From: JACDCY01 sp964350145
Lineage (GTDB): Bacteria; Gemmatimonadota; Gemmatimonadetes; Gemmatimonadales; Gemmatimonadaceae
DNA: 64,000 nucleotides
NCBI GenBank assembly: GCA_964350145.1
Contig: CAYGJL010000007.1
Span: forward strand, 23,319-87,318
Direction of reading: 5' to 3'
The notes beneath the pieces are model-generated. The model was not told the origin of the DNA. It worked only from the letters and a program-made list of their open reading frames with translations, and ran no database searches. The position numbers and the translations under genes are program-made. Within the stretch, counting starts at the first letter, position 1. Each line of letters opens with the position of its first letter. Below, piece after piece: positions 1 to 7,185 of the stretch.

Positions 1-282
1 CATCCCGAACACCGGCGCCTCCGCCTGGGGCGCGAGGGCGGCCGCACGGCGATACTGCTCGAGCGCCAGAGCGTAGGACTTGGCGGTGTACAGCTTGTTG
101 CCGCTGTCAAGCGCGACCTTCGCGTCACCGGTGATCGAAGGAACCGTCCCGTGCGGGGAAACGCCAGTCGCGGTGGCCTCGTCGAGAGGAATCATCGGTG
201 CGTCATCCTTGCCGCTGCAGCCGAGCACGAGCACGGTGGCGAGCAGTGGAAGCATGCAGCGTCGTACGAGTGAATCAATCAT
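1..282 (-). CDS. Partial lipoprotein with a TPR-like repeat
   Basis: Only the first 94 codons lie in the window; the gene runs off the left edge. The ATG at 282 is preceded by GGAG on the minus strand. The N-terminus is a lipoprotein signal ending in VLVLGC with Cys22 as the probable lipidated residue. After a short linker, the visible part (KVALDSGNKLYTAKSYALAL and on) reads like the first helix pair of a tetratricopeptide repeat. It lies 28 bases downstream of the 16-heme cytochrome on the same strand, so it is probably the next gene of that operon. A periplasmic or outer-membrane-facing scaffold role in assembling the cytochrome complex is inference only. Confidence 0.6.
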   Translation of the reverse strand, partial: MIDSLVRRCMLPLLATVLVLGCSGKDDAPMIPLDEATATGVSPHGTVPSITGDAKVALDSGNKLYTAKSYALALEQYRRAAALAPQAEAPVFGM

Positions 283-310
283 TGTCGAATAATCTCCGTT
301 GGGTTGAAGC

Positions 311-1789
311 TTAGCGCGCGGTCGGGATCGCGGTACCGTGACAGGCGATGCACAGCGAGGGGTTCTTCGACCGCATCCGGGCCGCGTTGAACCCCGGGCC
401 GTGCGGGTTGAAGCGGAAGCCGCCGCCCACGGCGGAATGGCACGCGGTACAGTCGCGCTCCGCGTGACACGACGCGCACGACTCCAGACTCTGCCGCGCG
501 GCCTGGCCGTGCCCGAGAGTGAAGCCGCGGAAGGCGTCGTGATACCCCGCGGCCCCGATCCTCCGCGCCGCGACGACCCCCGCCTGCTGGTGACAGCTCT
601 GGCAGAACTGCGCGGGGTTGTGGCAGTCGCTGCAGCTCGCCGAGCGCGAGTACGCCGCGCTGGGATGGCGCGTGATGAACGCTGCGGGGTGATAGCGCGA
701 CTGCGGCCCCACGTCGGGACGATGACACGTCAGGCACATCGTGCGCACGTGACAAGTCTGGCACGTGCGCGGCCGCGCGCTCGCTTCAGGTCCGTGCTTC
801 TCCCTGAAATCCCACGTGTGACTCGGCGGCGGAGTGCGCACGAGCTGCGCGCCCGCGGCGCGATTCGGCCCCGCGGCCGGAAGCGCAGCGACGGCCCGCG
901 GCGCGGTTCCCGAGTGACAGGTCATGCAGCTCTCGCGCGTGTGGCAGGTCGCGCAGGTCGCCGTCCCCCGCTCCGCCTCGCGTCCGTGCGCGCGGATGAA
1001 ATCGGGACGCGAGTGGCTGGCCGGCACCGGCTGCGACAGCGCAAACACCGGCGAGCGGTCGTCCAGCTCCAGCGCGCTGACCACGGGCGACTCGGCCGCG
1101 TTGACGTGACAGGAGATACACAGATTCCGCGCGTGACAGGTGGCGCAGCTCGCTGCAATTCCGACCCGGCCGGCGCGCTGCCCAGCTTTGGCGAGCCGGC
1201 CGTGTCCGCCGAGGCGGAAATCCGGCGCGTCGTGCGAGCGTGGCTTCGGAAAACCGGCGATTTCCTGTGCCGTGAGTCCGGGCGCGTCGGTGAGAGGCAC
1301 GTGACACTTGGCGCACGCAGTTGGCGGGTTGTCAACGTGCGGCTCGGGAAGCGCGTGGCAATCCAGGCAGCGGCTGACCGACGCCTGCTGGACCGCCATC
1401 CGCGGCTCCCCTTCCTGCGTGTGGCAATTGGAGCAGCTGCGGATCAGGACGCTGTCGGCCGCGTCCCGGGCCGTGACGGCACGATGATGCGCCTCGTGCG
1501 TGAACCGGAGATTGCTGCCGCGCGGCCCGGCGGGCGGCTGCCAGGATACGCGCTGCTCGACGACACCGTCATGGCACGACGCGCAGCCGGCCGGATTCGG
1601 GAACATGGTCCCTTCCGACTCGACGACGCCGGCATGACACGTGGTGCAGAGCGGAAAGAGGTTCGCGTGCTTCGCGTGCGGGAATCGCTCCTCTTCTTGC
1701 GGTGCTCCGAACGGGGCAGCGACGAGCGCGCCGCCGGCCAGCACGGCGAGCGCGAGTCCGAGCAGCGTCCGGCGACGCGGAAGCTTCAT
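311..1789 (-). CDS. 16-heme c-type multiheme cytochrome
   Basis: A 492-residue protein with an N-terminal hydrophobic signal segment (about residues 8-28) and 16 CxxCH heme c attachment motifs, the first at Cys48 and the last close to the C-terminus. Extra histidines spread between the motifs can serve as distal ligands. The start ATG overlaps the stop of the upstream barrel gene by 4 bases (ATGA), so the two are translationally coupled. With the barrel and the NapC-like 20-heme protein upstream, it fits the periplasmic or outer-surface electron carrier of a porin-cytochrome conduit. No close match to MtrA, MtrC or OmcA can be claimed from reading alone. The heme count is seen directly; the role is inferred from context. 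Confidence 0.85.
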   Translation of the reverse strand: MKLPRRRTLLGLALAVLAGGALVAAPFGAPQEEERFPHAKHANLFPLCTTCHAGVVESEGTMFPNPAGCASCHDGVVEQRVSWQPPAGPRGSNLRFTHEAHHRAVTARDAADSVLIRSCSNCHTQEGEPRMAVQQASVSRCLDCHALPEPHVDNPPTACAKCHVPLTDAPGLTAQEIAGFPKPRSHDAPDFRLGGHGRLAKAGQRAGRVGIAASCATCHARNLCISCHVNAAESPVVSALELDDRSPVFALSQPVPASHSRPDFIRAHGREAERGTATCATCHTRESCMTCHSGTAPRAVAALPAAGPNRAAGAQLVRTPPPSHTWDFREKHGPEASARPRTCQTCHVRTMCLTCHRPDVGPQSRYHPAAFITRHPSAAYSRSASCSDCHNPAQFCQSCHQQAGVVAARRIGAAGYHDAFRGFTLGHGQAARQSLESCASCHAERDCTACHSAVGGGFRFNPHGPGFNAARMRSKNPSLCIACHGTAIPTAR

Positions 1790-3267
1790 CGCGCGAGCGG
1801 TCTCGCCGGGGGCAGCGGCGTACGGTCGGCGCCTGATCCGAAGGTCACGGTGACGCCGCCGCGCAGCCGGAGCTGCGCGAGTGAGGTAGCTCCGGCGTCG
1901 GGCCTGTCGCGCTCGTCGTTGACGCTAGCGACGTCCGCCCAGATGCGCTGCTGCCCGCTCCGCTGCCATTCGGCGCGCGCGCCGAGCCAGCGGCTGGTGG
2001 CGTCGTAGTACCGCAGCTCGAGCGGCCGCGCCAGCGTTCCGCCGTACACGTCGAAGGACAGCCCCGCCCGCGGCGTGAACGTGACCGACGCATCCGCGAA
2101 GCGCGCGGAAGCGCCCGGCCCGTGCTCGAGACCGTAGTTGGCATCGAGCATCCAGCGCGAATTCAGCGTCGCGGTCGCGCCCGATGTCATGCGCCAGCCG
2201 CGATCCTCCAGATCGGGCACGAGCGCGGTGGAGACCTCCGCGTCCTGGTACCGGTATCGCTCGCCGCGAGCATGCAGCGACAGCCACCCGGTCGCACGCA
2301 CCTCGGCGGACGCGTTCACGGCCGAATATGGCACTGGGCTGAACGCGCCCCACAGCGTCCACAGGCTGAAGTACGGCCGGTACCGGCGCGCGCCGGCCGA
2401 CACCGAGTAGCGCGGACGCAGATACGTGAGCGTCAGGTCGGCGTTCCCCAGGTGACCCTCGGCGATGTTGTAATCGAGCCCGCCGGTCGCCAGCATGGAT
2501 CTCGCGCGGCCATGGAACGACACGCCGCTGCGCTCCGACACGAAGTGATTGTCCTCCGGATCCACCTCACGGCGGTATTCGGCGCGAACGTCCACGCCGC
2601 GGTACAGCCATGCGGCTTCCACTCCCGCGACGATCTGCCGGTCGCGAGGGCGCCATTCGTCGAGCGGGTTGAGCGCGGGGCTGGACGCCGGCACGACCGC
2701 GGCCTGCCCGAGTCCCCACCCCCCGTACCCGGTAAGCTCGACCGAGAACCGGTCGATGCGGCCGCTGAGCCACACGCCATCGTATCCCATCGGCTCGAGC
2801 CGCGAGGTGAGGAGCTGCCGCCCCACGCGGGCGATGAAGATGGAGCGACGATAGTCGAGATAGCCCTCGATGAGCTGCACGGCGGGATCTGTTCCGGGCC
2901 ACACGTCGTCTCCGCCGAGATCACCCACGACGCGGCCGGTGGCGTGCAGCGCGAGCCCTTCGAAGCCCAGGCCCCACATCGCAAGACTCGCCGAGATCGT
3001 AGCGGGAACGCCGCGCAGCTCTGGACCGGGACGGAAGAAATGGCAGAACGCGCCGCCGCCGCAGCGGACCGCGAAGCCGTCAGGACTCTCGAGTCCGCCG
3101 TTGACGCTTGGCACCGCATCTTCCACGGGAATGCTGTCGGCGACGAGCCCGCGAAAGGACACGGCCTGCGCCCTCGCGTCCAGCCGGACGCGATAGTCCT
3201 GCGCGATCGCGGGAGCGGACCACGCCGCGAGCGCGCACGCGGCGATCAGCGCGCGCGACAAGCTCAT
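1786..3267 (-). CDS. Outer-membrane beta-barrel protein of the cytochrome operon
   Basis: A 493-residue protein with a clean Sec signal (MSLSRALIAACALAAWSAPA, cleavage after about residue 22). The rest alternates short amphipathic strands with aromatic residues, typical of a large outer-membrane barrel (for example VELTGYGGWGLG, DVRAEYRREV, LTLTYLRPRY), and it ends in a strand-rich C-terminus. It contains a Cys-rich insert near residue 70 (RCGGGAFCHF) that is not a CxxCH motif. It overlaps both neighbours by 4 bases, between two multiheme cytochromes. That is the gene arrangement of MtrB- or PioB-type porins that let cytochromes cross the outer membrane. Membership of the MtrB family is not proved; it could be another porin. 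Confidence 0.7.
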   Translation of the reverse strand: MSLSRALIAACALAAWSAPAIAQDYRVRLDARAQAVSFRGLVADSIPVEDAVPSVNGGLESPDGFAVRCGGGAFCHFFRPGPELRGVPATISASLAMWGLGFEGLALHATGRVVGDLGGDDVWPGTDPAVQLIEGYLDYRRSIFIARVGRQLLTSRLEPMGYDGVWLSGRIDRFSVELTGYGGWGLGQAAVVPASSPALNPLDEWRPRDRQIVAGVEAAWLYRGVDVRAEYRREVDPEDNHFVSERSGVSFHGRARSMLATGGLDYNIAEGHLGNADLTLTYLRPRYSVSAGARRYRPYFSLWTLWGAFSPVPYSAVNASAEVRATGWLSLHARGERYRYQDAEVSTALVPDLEDRGWRMTSGATATLNSRWMLDANYGLEHGPGASARFADASVTFTPRAGLSFDVYGGTLARPLELRYYDATSRWLGARAEWQRSGQQRIWADVASVNDERDRPDAGATSLAQLRLRGGVTVTFGSGADRTPLPPARPLAR

Positions 3268-5309
3268 CCCGCCGGTCGCGTGCTGAGCTTCGGACGGTAG
3301 GCGGCTGGTTCAGCGAGGAAATGACAGACGCTGCATTCCTTCTGGACGTAATGGTCCTGCGCCTTCTCCGTATGACACGTGCCACAGAAGCTGCGCGTCG
3401 GCGTCAGCCGCGCGATCGTCGTGGCCGTGTGGCACGCGTCACAGCGCTGATGCGCGATCTCCAACGTCTCGTGCGACGGCCCCGGATCCACCGCGGAATG
3501 GCAGGTCGCGCAAGTCCGCCCGGCAGCGTGGTGCTCGGAGTGGCAGTCCTTGCATTGCGCCTTGTCGCGTCCCGGCGCGAGCGTCACGGGCATGGTGTGA
3601 CAATCCACGCACGCTTGCGAGCGATGGGGCGAGTGGAGGAAATCCACCGGCCGCGCGCGCGGCTCGTGCGCAGGCACCGCGACGGTCATCGTGACAGTCT
3701 TGGGCACGCTGTATTCCGCGGTGCGGTGGCAGGATGCGCACCGCGCCTGCGACGGCGCCTGATGATGACAGATCGCGCACCCGCGCGGCGGTGTGAACGT
3801 CAGCCGGCCGTGCCCCGAGCCGGTCTCATGGCATTCGAGGCACGCGAGCTTCGTGTGCCTCGAATGCGGAAAGCTGTCTGCCGCTACTGGCGCGCTCTCC
3901 GCGCTCGACGGCACAGGCGGAAAGGTGTTTTCCGACTTGAGCCGCAGGACTTGGCGGGGCCACGGGGGGTCCGTCTTTCCGACGCGTGGCGGCGCAGTGC
4001 CTCCCGGCGAAGCCCGCGACCCGGCGGCGCTGCCGACGAGTGAGCTGTGCGGCTGCGGGGAAACCGGCACGGCCGAGCGGCGTAGCGCAGCAGACGTGTC
4101 GAACGGCAGCGGCGGCCGGCGCTGGCTGCGCTGACGCACGCTCAGGTGGCAACCCTCGCAATTGCTGGCGTCCACCTTCGAGCGATGCGGTATGTGACAG
4201 GTGAGACACTGCGTGGCGACTTGCCGGTGACTCGCGCCCTGGTGGAACGGTTCATCGCGCCAGTTCGAATGGCATCCTGCGCTGGCACACGTCTCCCGGG
4301 CGGCCTCGGGCGTCTTCTGCTCGTGCGGGTTGTGGCAGGTGCCACACTTCCCGCCGTGCGGGTCGCGATCCTCGTCGAAATCCTCGAGCAGCTGCCGCAT
4401 CTCGTGGCAGCCGAGACATTGCGCCTTGCCGGGGACCAGCGTGCCGCGCGCCGAATCCGTAGTTGCGAGCGCGGGCACGTCGGCGGTGAACTGATGGCAG
4501 GTCGTGCAATGCCGCACCGTCTGGTCGGCCATCTTCCCGAGCACGATGTCCGTGTCCTTCGTCTCGTGGCACCCGCTCTGGCCGCACGTCTCCTTCGCGG
4601 GCCGGAAGCGATGCACCTCGACGCCGTGGCACGTCACGCACTGCATTTCCTTCAGGTCGCTCGAATCGGATTCCAGGTGCACACGGTGACCCGCGGTCGC
4701 GGCCACGTGTTGCCACCGCGCGGTGTCCGCGGTCACGTGGCACGTGGCGCACACCTCGTTCGGAACCTTCGCGTGCTCGCCGATGTCCTCCGGCCGCTCC
4801 TTGACCCAGACGTACATCTGCCGAAGGCTGGCGGAGATCGGCTGCTGATGGCAGTCGTGACACGACAGCTCCGCGTGCTTGTTCTCCTCGACGGAGAATC
4901 GCTGGAACGCCGGGTTCATCACATGACAGCCGATGCAGAAGTCGTTCGAGTGCTGCGTGTAGTTCCACGTAGCGGCGCCCATGCTGCCGGCGGCGACGAC
5001 CACCAGCACCGCTGCCGCGGCAACCGCGAGCTGCACGCCGCGGCTGCGCGACAGAAGCCAGTCGAGCAGCGCCCGCCGGCGCTTGACGAGGAACCAGCCC
5101 AGCGCCACCGCTACCACGGCGGCGAGAATCACCCCGCCGATCTGCACCCAGGGCGGGACGTTATTCAGGAGGAAGCGCACGACCTGAGCGACGCCGCCCG
5201 GCAGCGGCGACTCGACCACCACCGAGTCAACCGGGGGTATCTCCGTTTGCTGAAGCGCCGCCGCCGAGTACAAACCTCGGACGGCGGCGCTGAGCTCAGT
5301 GCCGGTCAC
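3264..5309 (-). CDS. Membrane-anchored NapC/NirT-like multiheme cytochrome (about 20 hemes)
   Basis: A 681-residue protein with two N-terminal hydrophobic segments (about 54-75 and 92-113). A NapC/NirT/NrfH-like start follows: CIGCHVM at 125, then CHDCH and the spaced histidines that mark quinol-oxidising anchors of this family. In all it has 18 CxxCH motifs plus two CX4CH motifs (CGQSGCH, CASAGCH). A low-complexity Pro/Ser/Arg linker of about 90 residues divides it into an N-terminal module of about 11 hemes and a C-terminal module of about 9. It probably takes electrons from menaquinol in the inner membrane and passes them across the periplasm. The GTG at 5309 is the only usable upstream start and has no clear ribosome binding site. 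The fusion is far longer than ordinary NapC (about 200 residues). Confidence 0.8.
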   Translation of the reverse strand: MTGTELSAAVRGLYSAAALQQTEIPPVDSVVVESPLPGGVAQVVRFLLNNVPPWVQIGGVILAAVVAVALGWFLVKRRRALLDWLLSRSRGVQLAVAAAAVLVVVAAGSMGAATWNYTQHSNDFCIGCHVMNPAFQRFSVEENKHAELSCHDCHQQPISASLRQMYVWVKERPEDIGEHAKVPNEVCATCHVTADTARWQHVAATAGHRVHLESDSSDLKEMQCVTCHGVEVHRFRPAKETCGQSGCHETKDTDIVLGKMADQTVRHCTTCHQFTADVPALATTDSARGTLVPGKAQCLGCHEMRQLLEDFDEDRDPHGGKCGTCHNPHEQKTPEAARETCASAGCHSNWRDEPFHQGASHRQVATQCLTCHIPHRSKVDASNCEGCHLSVRQRSQRRPPLPFDTSAALRRSAVPVSPQPHSSLVGSAAGSRASPGGTAPPRVGKTDPPWPRQVLRLKSENTFPPVPSSAESAPVAADSFPHSRHTKLACLECHETGSGHGRLTFTPPRGCAICHHQAPSQARCASCHRTAEYSVPKTVTMTVAVPAHEPRARPVDFLHSPHRSQACVDCHTMPVTLAPGRDKAQCKDCHSEHHAAGRTCATCHSAVDPGPSHETLEIAHQRCDACHTATTIARLTPTRSFCGTCHTEKAQDHYVQKECSVCHFLAEPAAYRPKLSTRPAG

Positions 5310-5327
5310 CGGGTGAACGGGCGCGGA

Positions 5328-6923
5328 TTACCTGCCTGGCGCCCTGCGAGACACCTGCACTGTCCGAGCAAATTCCGGGTCATTAATCAAGTTGAGGCTG
5401 CGCTGCTCGGCGAGAGACGGCCCTGGCAGCGCGTAGTACGACCGCACGTAGTTGATAGTGGCGATTAGCAGCGCCCGGCACAAGAAGGGGTTGTGCACTC
5501 CCTTCGAGTTGTCGGCGTTCGACTGCTCGTACTCGCCGCACAGCCGGACGTTGAATTCGGCCCCTTCGGCCGGCGTGGTCATGTTGTCGGTGTTGCTCCA
5601 CTCGCCCGGGCGAGTCGCCTTCACCGTCGCCAGCATGCCGCCGTCCCTGGGGGCGGCCTCGAGGTAATGGCTGTGGTCCAGATCCGTCCAGAGCTGGTCC
5701 GCGAAGGACTTCATCAGCGCGCGGGAGTCGTTGAAGATGGTGGCCGCTGCCGCAGCGCTCCCGTGACACCCGGAGGCCGTGCAACTCTGCCACGTCCTGG
5801 CTGTTGCGGTATATGCGCAAGTCTTGTCGGCCGTCGGCTTGCCGGTCGCGTCGAGACAGGGAACCGGGCGCATGAGGTGACCGGTCGATTGGAAGGCGAA
5901 CGCTCCCGTCGCCTTGTCGGTGACGGTGAACCTGTTGACATGGCAGCCGGCGCAGAGTCTCGGATTCTTGGTCGTAGCGTGCGACCCGAAGATCCGCGCC
6001 GTGTCGTACTGGAAGCCCGGGGGCCGCCAGCCGGCAAAGCCGAGCAGCACGGCGCCTTGCGGGGCGTGTGGTCGGGTGGCGGCGTAACCAGTCAGCTCCG
6101 GCACGGCGACCCGCATGTGACAACGCATGCAGAGGTTCAACTCGGGATCCGCCGCGCTGATCGAAAACCGCAGCTGCTTCGCATTGGTCGAGCCGTGCGG
6201 GTCGTGGCATACAGCGCAAGTCGTAGGCTGGGCTCCCGTCGCCAGATCCTTCTCCTGGTAGTTCCCATCTTCGCCAAAGCGCGCCAGCGCGCCGCGTCCG
6301 TCATGACAGCCAGCGCAGCTTTCCCTGGACGCGCGCGAAGGGTCGACAAAGGCGTGTCGCGATTCCTTCCACTCCTCCGCGAACGGCTGGTGTACTCCGG
6401 AATGGCAGTCGCCGCAGTTACCGCTGCCGGCCATGCCGACCTTAGCGAGCGGCCGTATGAGCGTTCCCTGGCTCACGCCTTCGACGTGCTGCAGGCCGGG
6501 GCCATGGCAGCTCTCGCACTGAACGTCGTTGTACGTGTCCACCTTCACCTTATCGTATCCGGACGTGGTACCGCCCACCGAATTCCCCTTGCCGGTCACG
6601 GTGTGGCAGCTGTAGCAGAAGTCCTGCTTCGCTGAAGAAGCCTCGAGCGTGGCGTGCGCGCTGGCGTGCGCGGTGGTCACCCAGCTCGCCTGGAAGCCGG
6701 AGTGGCAGTTGCCGCAAGTCGTCTGCTTCGCACCCGCGTCGTAGTAGCCGAGGAAGCCGGACGCGGCATCGGGCGGCGGATTGAACGGCGCTCGATCGCG
6801 GAAGACCACCGAGTCGCCGGAGCAGCCGGCGATGGCCGCGAGAACGAAGACACCTGCAGCGAGCGAATGAACAGAGGGAATGCGCCTGAGCGTTGATAGA
6901 AGACTGCGCATAAGGTGACTCAT
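5328..6923 (-). CDS. Multiheme cytochrome c lipoprotein (9 heme motifs)
   Basis: This is the first gene of the minus-strand cytochrome operon, about 531 residues from the ATG at 6923; an in-frame ATG at 6977 is also possible. A signal segment ends in AAIAGC, making Cys34 a lipobox cysteine. There are eight CxxCH motifs and one CX4CH (CTASGCH). Segments such as CESCHGPG and CAVCHDPHG are common in decaheme and DmsE-type cytochromes that carry electrons across the periplasm or outer membrane. The last 150 residues have no hemes and may be a docking domain. It lies 18 bases upstream of the NapC-like gene. A membrane-anchored periplasmic or surface-exposed position is inferred from the lipobox. 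Confidence 0.8.
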   Translation of the reverse strand: MSHLMRSLLSTLRRIPSVHSLAAGVFVLAAIAGCSGDSVVFRDRAPFNPPPDAASGFLGYYDAGAKQTTCGNCHSGFQASWVTTAHASAHATLEASSAKQDFCYSCHTVTGKGNSVGGTTSGYDKVKVDTYNDVQCESCHGPGLQHVEGVSQGTLIRPLAKVGMAGSGNCGDCHSGVHQPFAEEWKESRHAFVDPSRASRESCAGCHDGRGALARFGEDGNYQEKDLATGAQPTTCAVCHDPHGSTNAKQLRFSISAADPELNLCMRCHMRVAVPELTGYAATRPHAPQGAVLLGFAGWRPPGFQYDTARIFGSHATTKNPRLCAGCHVNRFTVTDKATGAFAFQSTGHLMRPVPCLDATGKPTADKTCAYTATARTWQSCTASGCHGSAAAAATIFNDSRALMKSFADQLWTDLDHSHYLEAAPRDGGMLATVKATRPGEWSNTDNMTTPAEGAEFNVRLCGEYEQSNADNSKGVHNPFLCRALLIATINYVRSYYALPGPSLAEQRSLNLINDPEFARTVQVSRRAPGR

Positions 6924-7074
6924 CAGCAGGACCCCCGGGATGACACGCCAGTTGGACCACTCATTACAACAACTCAAAAATGGGCACCGCGCAAGAACCG
7001 TGAAAGTCAGGAATTCCCCTTAGCTGTGTCGGCAATCCTCCCTGCTGGTGTCGGGAGATCGGACCGCACATATC

Positions 7075-7092
7075 GGGAATTGGATGATTCCC
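7075..7092. promoter_or_regulatory. Perfect inverted repeat upstream of the molybdoenzyme operon
   Basis: GGGAATTGGATGATTCCC is a perfect 6-base inverted repeat with a 6-base spacer. It lies 94 bases before the NapA-like start, in the divergent gap between two respiratory operons, so it could be an operator for either. It matches no regulator site I recognise, and an 18-base palindrome can occur by chance. Confidence 0.3.
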
Positions 7093-7185
7093 AACACGCG
7101 CGCTCAAGAGCTATCCATGGGGCCACGTGCACCGGCTGCGGCAATGCGCTCGTCCGCGGCCGCCCGCCTCCAACCAGGGCGCGCG

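Noticed and set aside
338..2008. Long plus-strand open frame over the 16-heme gene
   Set aside because: It is antisense to a protein with 16 CxxCH motifs, is extremely rich in Arg and Ala and shows no domain; long antisense frames are common at this GC content.
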